Assembly (NCBI GenBank): GCA_963833745.1
Contig: CAWHZD010000008.1
Span: 248,001 to 312,000 of the forward strand
Length of the DNA: 64,000 bases
DNA from: AP-15 sp963833745
GTDB lineage: Bacteria; Pseudomonadota; Alphaproteobacteria; ATCC43930; CGMCC-115725
Direction of reading: 5' to 3'
A program made the position numbers and the translations under genes. Below the pieces are notes generated by a model. That model had not been told where the DNA came from. It searched no databases and saw nothing but the letters and a program-made list of their open reading frames with translations. Positions within the stretch are counted from its first letter, which is position 1. Each line of letters opens with the position of its first letter. Below are positions 10,260-19,268 of the stretch, piece after piece.

Positions 10260-10857
10260 CAGCGACGAAAGGAGGAATGCGGCCACTCCGCCGGGTGCTC
10301 GACCAAACCGTGCTTCATCGGGTTGAACAGCGTGTGGTCCATGTGCGCCGCGAAGTCGCGGTCGTCGCGGATCGTATGCTCCCAGTATCGTCGCTGCCAG
10401 ATACCGCGTTCGCCACGGCAGGCCATAACCGGCGATCGCGGTTCACCATGCATACGGATTTCGAAAACAGAATCTTGATCGCGCGCCAACGGTCGGGAAA
10501 ATCGGCATCGCCTTCCGGCAATAGCCGGCCCCGGCGACGGCAGCGAGTGAAGAAATTACCGATAGCAAAATTTGTCATTCCGGGATGCCCCAACGGGGCA
10601 GGCGGGTAAAGCCTGCGCCGCGAAATGATGGCTCTGCAATTCTTTCACACACTCGAAGAGCGGGCCCGCAGGCAGTACATGTGGTCGGGAAGCAAGACCC
10701 AGGCGTAGATGTGGAACGGCGCGCGGGCGCGCACCCGCCGAACCGCTTCCCGCAACACTTTGATTTGTGTGACCAGCAAGTCCGACCGGCGGCCGAGCAG
10801 GTTCGCCGTGGAGAAGAATGTTCCGCCCGGAACCCGATTGCGACGATAATCCGGGAT
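10260..10857 (-). pseudogene. REP-associated tyrosine transposase (RayT, Y1_Tnp family), multiply frameshifted
   Basis: Three minus-strand frames each hold one part of a RayT protein. About 10857-10670 encodes the N-terminus (PDYRRNRVPGGTFF, then WVLLPDHMYCL, the HUH-like region with one His replaced by Tyr). About 10530-10450 encodes the middle (DADFPDRWRAIKILFSKSV). About 10410-10260 encodes the C-terminus (RRYWEHTIRDDRDFAAHMD, then FNPMKHGLVEHPAEWPHSSF). No single frame could make the protein, so it is dead. These enzymes mobilise REP palindromes; REP-like repeats lie at 9500-9586. Confidence 0.8.
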
Positions 10858-10860
10858 GAT

Positions 10861-11322
10861 GGGACTATGCCCGGCGTTGGGGATCGGCGGAAGGCGCTGT
10901 GCTTTTCCGCTACGCGCTCCGACGCAGCTAATTCGACCGCACCCGTTTGATGAGCTCGACTTTCTCAAACGGCAACAGCGACGTCGCCCGCCCGGTGTTG
11001 ATCTTTTCGACCAGTTCAAGCCCTCCGGCAGCAAGCCTTCGCGGTGCAGGTCAAGAGCCACGCCGTGATGTTGGGCCAAATCACAACGAAGAAATTGCCA
11101 CAATCATATCATACCCTCGGTATCGAGCGGCTTTCGAGGCGGAGGTCGGATCGCGAAGGAGAAGCGCCTGCTTGTAGATTCGCTGCAAATACAGGAGGAC
11201 GGCAGGCGCCCCGGCGGTTCTGGAACGGCGCTCGTCAACGCGAATGGCGGGCTTCTCCAGGGCCGCTTGGCCAGCCCTCGCAGGCCCCGGCGTGTCGCCG
11301 GGCGGGTCGCGGCCGCGCGTAC
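10861..11322. other. Decayed intergenic region
   Basis: Apart from the frameshifted remnant at 10928-11110, I see no gene. Minus-strand reading beyond 11110 shows short protein-like strings (YKQALLLRDPTSASKAARY, YDMIVAISS) with no intact frame, so the remnant may once have been longer. Confidence 0.4.
10928..11110 (-). pseudogene. Remnant of an unidentified small protein
   Basis: Reading the minus strand with one frame change gives QHHGVALDLHREGLLPEG followed by LELVEKINTGRATSLLPFEK and VELIKRVRSN, ending at TAG 10928-10930. The shift lies near 11020. The biased, protein-like composition suggests a real gene once existed, but I do not recognise the family. Confidence 0.35.
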
Positions 11323-12288
11323 CTATAAATCCAGTTCGAGCACCGGGGTCTTCGACCGTGAGCAGCAGATCAGCACATAGCGCCGGCGGTCGGCTTCGGA
11401 GAGGATCTGGTCGCGGTGGTCGGGTTCGCCGGCGCGATACGGGGTCAGGCAGGCGGCGCAATAGCCGAGTTCGCACGAGGTCCGCACCGGGACGCCGTGA
11501 CGGCGCAACACCTCGATGATCGTCTCGCCGGCCGGGATTTCGTACTCGCTCCCGCTCTTGGCGAGCCGGACCCGGAACGGCCGGTCCTCGTCCAACGGCT
11601 CGGGCGGACGCGCGGCGGGACCGGTGAAATATTCGCAGTGCACCGCACCTTCCGGCCAGTCCAGCGCGGCCGCGGCGGCGGCCTTCATCATGCCCGCCGG
11701 GCCGCAATAATAGAGATGCGTTCCGGGCTTCGGGTCGCGCAATGCCGCGGCGATGTCGAGCCCGCGCGCCGGGTCGCCGTCATCGTGGTGAAATCGCACC
11801 CGCCCCTGTGCTGCGAGCAAATCGAGCTCGTCGCGGAATGCCGTCGCCGCCGGCGAGCGTGTGCAGTAATGCAACAGGAATTCGGCGCGGCGGCGGCGCA
11901 GTTCGGCAATCATCGCCATGATCGGGGTGATGCCGATGCCGCCGGCAAGCAACAAAAAGCGCTCGGCCATTTCGGTCAGCGGAAAGTTGTTGCGCGGCAT
12001 CGAGGCTTCGACCGGGTCGCCGACGCGGACCCCCTCGTGCCAGTGGCGCGAGCCTTCCCCGTCGCGCTCGCGCAGCACCGCGATGCAATAGCGGCGGCGC
12101 TCGGCCGGGTCGTTCCACAGGGAATAGTCGCGCACCGCGCCCTCGGCGCGGCGGATCGCACCCGCTGGGCGCACCGCGATATGCGCCCCTGCCGCAAAGC
12201 GCGGCAGGTCGCGCCCGCGCGGGTCGACGAGCTCGTAGCCGTTGACGGCGTCGGCAAGATAGGTGATCGATCGCACGCGCAACAGCAT
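11323..12288 (-). CDS. Phthalate-dioxygenase-reductase-type oxidoreductase (FMN/NAD + 2Fe-2S)
   Basis: 321 aa with the PDR order of domains. An FMN-binding barrel (residues about 1-100) has RDYSLWND. A NAD-binding domain has LLLAGGIGITPIMAMI and YYCGPAGMM. A C-terminal plant-type 2Fe-2S domain has CELGYCAACLTPY plus a late cysteine in LICCSRS. Such proteins pass electrons from NADH to Rieske oxygenases such as vanillate or phthalate demethylases/dioxygenases. ATG 12288 is chosen because the family N-terminus starts with the FMN barrel. It is the only visible reductase in the window and could serve either Rieske pair (18.6-20.5 kb and 34.1-35.9 kb); that link is inferred. Confidence 0.9.
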   Translation of the reverse strand: MLLRVRSITYLADAVNGYELVDPRGRDLPRFAAGAHIAVRPAGAIRRAEGAVRDYSLWNDPAERRRYCIAVLRERDGEGSRHWHEGVRVGDPVEASMPRNNFPLTEMAERFLLLAGGIGITPIMAMIAELRRRRAEFLLHYCTRSPAATAFRDELDLLAAQGRVRFHHDDGDPARGLDIAAALRDPKPGTHLYYCGPAGMMKAAAAAALDWPEGAVHCEYFTGPAARPPEPLDEDRPFRVRLAKSGSEYEIPAGETIIEVLRRHGVPVRTSCELGYCAACLTPYRAGEPDHRDQILSEADRRRYVLICCSRSKTPVLELDL

Positions 12289-12417
12289 CGGGGAACTCCG
12301 CGCTTTGCGCCGGAATATGCGCGCATCGGCGGCGGCGCGCATCTGCCGATGTTGCCGAGCGCAGCACCGGCGGCCAAGATCGCGTCACCGTCCCTTGTCA
12401 GCCGAGGAGATTTACCG

Positions 12418-12894
12418 ATGCCGCTGCAACTGCGCCGGGTTGTGACCGGACACGACGCCGCTGGCCGCGCCGTCGTGCTGATCGACGAGACCGCGAAAAA
12501 CCTGGTGTCGGCGCGGCCGGGCGCCACCGCCTGCGTCGTGTGGACGAGCGCGGGCTTCCCGGTCGACAACACCGGCAGCGACGACGAAGGGCTGCGCAAA
12601 ACCGGAACCACCCTGGCGAACGGTACCGTCTTTCGCGTGCTCGAGCTGATGCCGGGCTCGGCGCCGCGCAACCACCGCACCGACTCGATCGACTACGCCG
12701 TCGTCATCAAGGGCGAGATCGACATGGAGCTCGACGACACAACGGTACATCTGAAGGCGGGCGACGTGCTGGTGCAGCGCGGCACCATCCACAACTGGGT
12801 CAATCGCGGCACCGAGCCCTGCGTCATCGCCTTTGTGCTGATCGCCGCCAGCCCGGTAACCGCCGGCGGCAAAGTACTGCACGCACAGGGTTGA
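12418..12894 (+). CDS. Cupin-domain protein
   Basis: 158 aa single-domain cupin. The second half has the two cupin motifs: PRNHRTDSIDYAVVIKGEID (metal-ligand region, with H, D and E-like positions) and GDVLVQRGTIHNWVNRG (second motif with His). ATG 12418 follows GAGGAGA at good spacing; the longer open frame upstream overlaps the reductase on the other strand and is a shadow. It is divergent from the reductase with a 129-bp shared promoter region. Many such proteins are small-molecule dioxygenases or sugar/aromatic-binding regulators; no substrate can be assigned. Confidence 0.85.
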   Translation: MPLQLRRVVTGHDAAGRAVVLIDETAKNLVSARPGATACVVWTSAGFPVDNTGSDDEGLRKTGTTLANGTVFRVLELMPGSAPRNHRTDSIDYAVVIKGEIDMELDDTTVHLKAGDVLVQRGTIHNWVNRGTEPCVIAFVLIAASPVTAGGKVLHAQG

Positions 12895-12985
12895 GCAGGG
12901 CTGAGAATGTGGGGTCCGCGCGTCGCCTGTGTGCGACGGTCGCGATATTCCCCGGACGAAGGCTCTTGAAATCATGCCCGGCACA

Positions 12986-14341
12986 TTACGGAACGGCCGC
13001 TTGACGCCGTTGAGAGGCCAGCAGCGCGGCAATGCAGGTGGCTGCGGCCGTCCAATACACGTATCGGTAATCTCCGCCGGGCCCGACGAGCGCCAGAGGC
13101 ACGGCGTAGAATGCCGCGGATGCCGAAACCAACAAGGCTCGATAATATGCATAAGGACGCGCCATGTATAAAGCGAACATGATTATGGACAACGTGAATG
13201 ATAAAGCCATCCAAAATGCATCAGTCAACATGAGATAAAATGGAAAAGTGGATGTAATAAATACCATAACATACCTGATGAACTTGAATATTTTATTGTC
13301 GTTGAAGCCGAATTTAAAAAACTCTTTATTCGGCTCCATCGGAAAGGTCGTCTGCGGCCATAGCAGCGTATGCATGTAATCGAGGCGATGCGCGAGGTAT
13401 TCCCGTGGATAGTCGACAATCGCGTGCGCCCATATCGGTAGCAGGCCTTTTTGCCAGGCCCCGGATTGCCAAAGACGATCAAAGACGAAATGACAATGTC
13501 CCCAGGGCGATGCCGGACTCCAGGCTAAAGGCGTGTAACAAGCGGTAAGGATCTGATGCACCTCGTCGTCCGACCAGGCGCCGGGTACGAGATTTTGATT
13601 GATCCGGTGCGAAATCCCCATCAGGTCGAACAACAAAATCTCATTCTCCATGTACTCCTTTGTCGAATGGAGCACGAAAATGTCCAACGCTTTGCCAACT
13701 CCCAACACGGCCGTGACGGTCAACACGGCGGCAACCACCCCGCGGCCCAGAACCGCCCGCAACAGTTTGCGGTCGGGGGCTTCCGGCCAAAAATGAAGGA
13801 CGAGAAGCGGCACCGCCGCGATAACGGAATTGTGCCTCGCCAACGATCCAATCACCACCAGACCCCAGATGACCGCCGAACGCCAGGACCAAATACTGGA
13901 TCGCCTCGGACGCAAAAGGATCAAGCCCAACGCCACCGCAAAACAACCAAATACAAGAACGTCCTTCCAAATGGTACCCGAAATATTTAACAGGAACGGA
14001 GAGAATGGAAGTGCACACAGCATGACATATCTAAAATAACGTGTCGGACTTGTGTCCAACTCGTTGATTATCTGTAAGCCTATGAGCAAAAAGCCCCCCC
14101 AATACAGCCCAATCTGCAACAGGAAAAAACCCTCAGGACCGGGCACGAGCTTATTCGTCAGAGACCAGATAAACGCCATGACAGGGGGGTGCCAATCGTC
14201 AAATCGAAATGTTAGCGCCTGATGGAATTGAGTAGAAGAATCGTTTACAACGAGGCCTGGAAAGTACGCATGGTGTGTGAAAAGCACCCCAAAGATCATT
14301 ACAAATATGTAGAAGGCTCGTGTTGTCGTTAGAGATGGCAC
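12986..14341 (-). CDS. Polytopic membrane protein, DUF6020/GT39-like
   Basis: 451 aa with about ten hydrophobic segments spread along its length (for example residues 7-25, 78-95, 107-140, 153-170, 190-215, 350-450). Motifs such as FRFDDWHPPVMAFIW and SGTIWKDV recall the bacterial multi-spanning DUF6020/glycosyltransferase-like envelope proteins, where acidic residues near the first loop would hold a lipid-linked sugar donor. Base composition is visibly AT-richer than its neighbours, with clusters of rare-for-this-genome codons, suggesting recent transfer. No partner gene is adjacent. The function is unproven; a polysaccharide or lipid glycosylation role is an inference. Confidence 0.7.
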   Translation of the reverse strand: MPSLTTTRAFYIFVMIFGVLFTHHAYFPGLVVNDSSTQFHQALTFRFDDWHPPVMAFIWSLTNKLVPGPEGFFLLQIGLYWGGFLLIGLQIINELDTSPTRYFRYVMLCALPFSPFLLNISGTIWKDVLVFGCFAVALGLILLRPRRSSIWSWRSAVIWGLVVIGSLARHNSVIAAVPLLVLHFWPEAPDRKLLRAVLGRGVVAAVLTVTAVLGVGKALDIFVLHSTKEYMENEILLFDLMGISHRINQNLVPGAWSDDEVHQILTACYTPLAWSPASPWGHCHFVFDRLWQSGAWQKGLLPIWAHAIVDYPREYLAHRLDYMHTLLWPQTTFPMEPNKEFFKFGFNDNKIFKFIRYVMVFITSTFPFYLMLTDAFWMALSFTLSIIMFALYMARPYAYYRALLVSASAAFYAVPLALVGPGGDYRYVYWTAAATCIAALLASQRRQAAVP

Positions 14342-14596
14342 GCGTTACACTTCCACATAGCAATAACGAGGCTAATCTTCTGGAGATATGCCCTGCGCCA
14401 ATATGATCACATCCGAGATAATCGAGCAATCCGCTTCGCTACGATGGAGGAGATCGGCCAGGCTGAAGGGGGACCGTCCGACGACAGCCGCATTTCTATT
14501 TGGTGGTTTGCCGGTGGACGGGACGCGGTGCCGGCTTGCGGACGTTCGACCAAACCGACTGGATTTGGCGTCGCCGCGCTATTCCGGTTCCGCGCC

Positions 14597-15199
14597 TCAG
14601 CTTCTGGGAGCGTGTTTGCCGAGGATGCGCTGCAGGGTGCGGCGGTGCATCTTGAGGCGGCGGGCGGTCTCCGAGACGTTGCGGTCGCACAGCTCGAACA
14701 CCCGCTGGATATGCTCCCAGCGCACCCGGTCGGCCGACATCGGGTCTTCCGGCGGCTCCGGCGCGCCGTCCTCCTGGGCGAGCAGCGCGCGCTCGACGGC
14801 GTCGGCGTCGGCCGGCTTTGGCAGATAGTCGATCGCCCCGGCTTTGACCGCGGCGACCGCAGTCGCGATGTTGCCGTAGCCGGTCAGCATGACGATGCGC
14901 GCGCCGGGGCGCGCCTGGCGCAGCGCGGTGACGACGTCTAGCCCGCGCCCGTCGCCAAGCCGCATGTCGACGACGGCGAAGGCCGGCGGACGCTCGGTCG
15001 CCGCGGCGGTGCCGGCGGCGACGCTGTCGGCGGTGGCGACGACAAAGCCGCGCCGCTCCATCGCCCGCGCCAGGCGCTGGCACAGCGGCGCGTCGTCGTC
15101 GACGATCAGCAAGGTGCGCTCGGCTTCGGGCAGTCCGCGCAATGCGGCAGACGGCCCTTCGGCAGGGGTCAGGCGGGTCGGTCGGTCGACAGGGTTCAT
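14597..15199 (-). CDS. regA: Redox response regulator RegA/ActR/PrrA
   Basis: 200 aa. The receiver domain has the acidic pair LIVDDDAPL, the phospho-Asp in FAVVDMRLGDGRGLD, Thr in IVMLTGYGNI and Lys in DYLPKPADAD. The C-terminal Fis-type helix-turn-helix (RNVSETARRLKMHRRTLQRI) is the hallmark of the RegA group, which switches genes for photosynthesis, CO2/N2 fixation and respiration with redox state. It lies 40 bp downstream of its kinase on the same strand, so the two are co-transcribed. Confidence in the subfamily is high because the proline-rich linker and HTH both match. Confidence 0.95.
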   Translation of the reverse strand: MNPVDRPTRLTPAEGPSAALRGLPEAERTLLIVDDDAPLCQRLARAMERRGFVVATADSVAAGTAAATERPPAFAVVDMRLGDGRGLDVVTALRQARPGARIVMLTGYGNIATAVAAVKAGAIDYLPKPADADAVERALLAQEDGAPEPPEDPMSADRVRWEHIQRVFELCDRNVSETARRLKMHRRTLQRILGKHAPRS

Positions 15200-15239
15200 C
15201 AGGCTCGCCTTTGGGCCGGGTCGCAGCAGGACGGGCCGG

Positions 15240-16580
15240 CTAACGATGCTCGCGCACCAGTGCCGCGGCGGGGCGGATCTTCTCTACCGCTTCCAGATTG
15301 GCACGGCTCCACGAAATCGCAACATGGGCGCCGCCTTCTTCGAGATTCTCAAAGGTCAACCGGGCGCCGCTGCGCTCCAGGAGGCTCTGCGCGATGAAAA
15401 TGCCGAGCCCCATGTGGTCGGCCGCGCCGGCGCGGGTCGACAGATAGGGCTCGCCGAGGCGGCCGAGCAGATGCAGCATAAAGCCCGGCCCGTCATCGGT
15501 GATCTCCACCGTCACCCGGCGGGCATCCCAAAAGGTCGTGACCGTGACTTCGCGGCGGGCGAATTGCACCGCGTTCTGGATCAGGTTGTTGAGCCCGTGC
15601 ATGATCTCGGGGCTGCGCCGGACCTGGGGCTCGTCCTCTTCGCGCGAGCCGGTCGCGGCGAAGATCAGCCTGATGCCGCGCTCGCCGTGGAGCACGCCGG
15701 CAGCCTCGACGAGGGCGGAGATCGACAGCCGCGTATAAGGCGAGCCGCCGTCTTCTTCCGGCCGCTGCGACAGCTCGGCGAGGATCCGGCTGCATCGTTC
15801 GGACTGGCTCAGCAACAGCGCGGCGTCCTCGGCATGCGGGCTGTCGGGCGGCAATTCGCGCACCAATTCCTTGGCGACGACGGCAATTGTCGCGAGCGGG
15901 CTGCCGAGCTCGTGCGCCGCGGCCGCGGCGAGCGCGCCCACCGCCGAGACCCGCTGCTCGCGCGCCAGGGCCAGCTGGGTCGCGGCCACGGCGTCGCGCA
16001 GCCGGCGCGCGTCCTGCGCCACGCTCCAGGTGTAGCCGGCGATAAACAGGGTCGCCAGCACCAGCGCCGTCCAGATGCCGACCACGATCTCGGGCGGAAA
16101 CACCAGCGGGCTGGGGCCGGTGCGCCAGGGCAGCGGGAAATGCCACAGCGCCAGCACGCTGATTGCGGCAACGGCGAGGATCGACAGCGCGATCACCGGA
16201 CGCCGCGACAGGATCGTCGCCGCGACCGTGACCGGGGCCAGGATCAGGATCGAGAACGGGTTCTGCAGACCGCCCGTCAGATAAAGCAGGATGGCGAGCT
16301 GGAGGATGTCGTAGCCCAGGCACAGTTCGGCAGAAAGCTCGCTGAGCTCGCGCGCGACCTGGCGCCGGACGATCAGCACGACATTCAGCAATGCCGAGGC
16401 GGCGACCACGGCCAGGGCCGGGACCAGCGCCAGATGAAAATCGAGCCCGTAGTGAACGGTCAGGATCGCCAGCGCCTGCCCGGCGATCGCCACCCAGCGG
16501 ATCGGCACCAGGGTCCGCAGGCTGATGCGGCCCGATTCGGGGTCGGTATCGCTGACGGAGAGGAGGGCGGCATCAGTCAC
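15240..16580 (-). CDS. regB: Redox sensor histidine kinase RegB/ActS/PrrB
   Basis: About 446 aa from GTG 16580; an in-frame start at 16646 gives 468 aa and cannot be excluded. Six N-terminal membrane segments contain the quinone-site motif LTGGLQNPFSILILAP, diagnostic of RegB. The H-box is AAAAHELGSPLATIAVVAKE. The redox-active cysteine of the family sits in SQSERCSRILAEL. The HATPase part has NNLIQNAVQFARRE, DDGPGF and GLGIFIAQSLLERSG. It phosphorylates RegA when the quinone pool is reduced. The start region is 115 bp from the divergent ABC transporter start. Confidence 0.94.
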   Translation of the reverse strand: MTDAALLSVSDTDPESGRISLRTLVPIRWVAIAGQALAILTVHYGLDFHLALVPALAVVAASALLNVVLIVRRQVARELSELSAELCLGYDILQLAILLYLTGGLQNPFSILILAPVTVAATILSRRPVIALSILAVAAISVLALWHFPLPWRTGPSPLVFPPEIVVGIWTALVLATLFIAGYTWSVAQDARRLRDAVAATQLALAREQRVSAVGALAAAAAHELGSPLATIAVVAKELVRELPPDSPHAEDAALLLSQSERCSRILAELSQRPEEDGGSPYTRLSISALVEAAGVLHGERGIRLIFAATGSREEDEPQVRRSPEIMHGLNNLIQNAVQFARREVTVTTFWDARRVTVEITDDGPGFMLHLLGRLGEPYLSTRAGAADHMGLGIFIAQSLLERSGARLTFENLEEGGAHVAISWSRANLEAVEKIRPAAALVREHR

Positions 16581-16694
16581 GGCAAAGTCTCGTCCAGTGA
16601 CGCCCCAAGGCTGTTGTCCGATTTGGCCGGCGCTGCGGCGGCGCATACCCGCCCGATGCTGGTCGATTTAGGCATGATGCGCCATATAGGGGCG

Positions 16695-17444
<750 letters not shown>

Positions 17445-17448
<4 letters not shown>

Positions 17449-18266
17449 ACCAGGGGGATTACGGCAAAGGCGGTGGGGCGCTGGGCCGGGTCTGGGCGAT
17501 GCTGCTGCGCTATCTCTACCTGCTGCGCAGCTCGTGGCCGCGCACCTTGGAGCTGATCTACTGGCCGACCCTGCAGATGCTGATCTGGGGGTTCATGAGC
17601 CAGTTTCTGTACGTCAACAGCAATTACGTGTTTCGCGCGTTTGGCGTGCTGCTCGCCGCGGTCATGCTGTGGGACGTGCTGTTCCGCGGCCAGCTCGGCC
17701 TGTCGATCTCGTTTCTCGAAGAGATGTGGGCCCGCAATCTCGGCCATTTGTTCGTGACCCCGCTGCGCCCCTGTGAATGGGTCGCCTCGCTGCTGACGAT
17801 GAGCCTGATCCGCGTGCTGATCGGGGTCGTGCCGGCGGCGTTGCTGGCGATCGTGCTGTACCACTATTCGATCTTTTCGCTGGGCCTGCCGTTGATCGCG
17901 TTCTTCGTTGTGCTGCTGGCGATGGGGTGGGCGCTGGGCCTCGCGATCTGCGGGATGATCCTGCGCCACGGCATGGGGGCGGAGAGCCTGGCCTGGCTCG
18001 CGGTGTTCACCCTGTCGCCGATCAGCGCGGTCTATTATCCAGTGTCGATCCTGCCGAGCTGGCTGCAGCACGTCGCCTGGGCACTGCCCTCGACCTATGT
18101 CTTCGAGGGCATGCGCACGTTGCTGTTTCAGAAGGTGTTCCGCGCCGATTACCTGGTGACCGCGGCGGCGCTCGACATCGTTTTCCTGGCGCTGGGCGCC
18201 GGTGTCTTTTTTCTGTCGTTTCGCGATGCCCGGCAGCGCGGCGCGCTGCTGCAGATGGGCGAGTAG
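17445..18266 (+). CDS. ABC-2 type transporter permease
   Basis: 273 aa with six predicted membrane segments (for example around residues 38-60, 65-85, 120-145, 147-170, 185-205, 240-260). The ABC-2 signature region is LSPISAVYYPVSILPSWLQH, then ALPSTYVFEGMR. ATG 17445 overlaps the ATPase stop by 4 bp, so the two are one transcription unit. Such pairs export lipids, polysaccharide or drugs, or resemble NodIJ; the substrate cannot be read from sequence. Confidence 0.9.
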
Positions 18267-18365
18267 GACCGCCGGCGGCGGGTTGAGGCGATTTCCGGCC
18301 GGGTTGACGCGTCATTGCAAGGGGCGCACCGCCGGCTGGTTCGATCCCGGCGGTTCGATCCGATC

Positions 18366-18637
18366 GACCAGACCGGCCTGCCGGCACAGCTTCAGCACCG
18401 GTTGGAACAGCCCGGCCAGCGCCTCCAGGTGCCGCTTGCGGAAATCGCTGCCGGTGCGGAAATCCGGCCGGTTCCAGGCCGTCACCGCCTGCCGGCCGTC
18501 ACCGCCTGAAAGTCGAGCCGCTCCGCGCCATAGCCGGCCACAATCGCCGACAGGTCGAGCCCGGCGCACACCGTGTCGCGCCCAAAATGGGCCCTGGGGC
18601 CCGCCGGCACCAAATCCTGAACCGATGGCGGCAGCAG
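18366..18637 (-). pseudogene. IS1182-family transposase fragment
   Basis: The minus strand reads LLPPSVQDLVPAGPRAHF, then GLDLSAIVAGYGAE. It jumps, with an internal deletion of the PYHP-type segment, to LDFQAVTA, then WNRPDFRTGSDFRKRHLEAL and AGLFQPVLKLCRQAGLV. This is the N-terminal third of an IS1182 transposase. The frame is also broken by a 17-bp tandem duplication at 18477-18508. No catalytic DDE part remains. It sits 4 bp after the Rieske beta-subunit stop. Confidence 0.75.
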
Positions 18638-18641
18638 GACA

Positions 18642-19136
18642 CTAGACAGGAAAGACGAGCGAGGTCGGCACGATCGTCGAATCATAAACGCAGATCCGCT
18701 CGGCAAAGCGTAGCTCGGCGCCGTCGTCGATCACCCGGTCATGATAGCGGCCGCATAGGAACAATTCGGACGGGCGGTCGGCCATCGTCTGAAACAGCGC
18801 GAAGCTCGCGGTCAGGCGAAGGCCGTCAGTGCCGATTTCGCGCAACCGGATGTTGCCGGTCAGGTGCCTAATGAGGCGCGGCACATAGAGTGCCGTTTCG
18901 CGGATCGCGACGACCCGGTCGAACAGCATGTCGCGGCTCTCGCAATAAATCAGCGCGATCGGCAGCCCTTGCTCGAAATTCTCGCGCGGGACAACTTTGT
19001 AAAGACAATCCGCGGTGAAGAAATCTGGCCAGGCTTCGAGCGCGCCGTCGTCGAGGGTGTCGGCGTAGGCGCAGTAGAGATCGGCGAGGCGCAGGCGCAG
19101 TGCGGCCGGCGCATCGACACCGGGGGCTGCAATCAT
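18642..19136 (-). CDS. Aromatic-ring-hydroxylating dioxygenase beta subunit
   Basis: 164 aa, NTF2-like small subunit. Motifs AYADTLDDGALEAWPDFF, CLYKVVPRENFEQGLPIALI and YCESRDMLFDRV are typical of ring-hydroxylating dioxygenase beta subunits, which shape the alpha3beta3 oligomer without holding metal. It is encoded just downstream of the alpha subunit (19269-20543) on the same strand with a 132-bp gap that holds a REP-like palindrome. It is clearly related to the second beta subunit at 35385-35852, which shares the PRENxEQGLP core. Confidence 0.9.
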   Translation of the reverse strand: MIAAPGVDAPAALRLRLADLYCAYADTLDDGALEAWPDFFTADCLYKVVPRENFEQGLPIALIYCESRDMLFDRVVAIRETALYVPRLIRHLTGNIRLREIGTDGLRLTASFALFQTMADRPSELFLCGRYHDRVIDDGAELRFAERICVYDSTIVPTSLVFPV

Positions 19137-19153
19137 CGCCGTGTAGCTCGTCG

Positions 19154-19170
19154 CCCCCGCGAAAGCGGGG
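19154..19170. repeat. REP-like palindrome
   Basis: CCCCCGC-GAAA-GCGGGG forms a perfect six-base stem with a GAAA loop between the alpha and beta dioxygenase genes. It belongs to the same kind as the palindromes at 9500-9586 and may modulate the alpha/beta transcript. Confidence 0.6.
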
Positions 19171-19268
19171 TCCAGAACGCCAGCTCGAGCGCTTGGACTT
19201 TGGATTCATGTTTTTGCAGGAGTAACGAGCGACCTGCTGGCTTGTCGAAATACATGTTCAGGCAGCCG

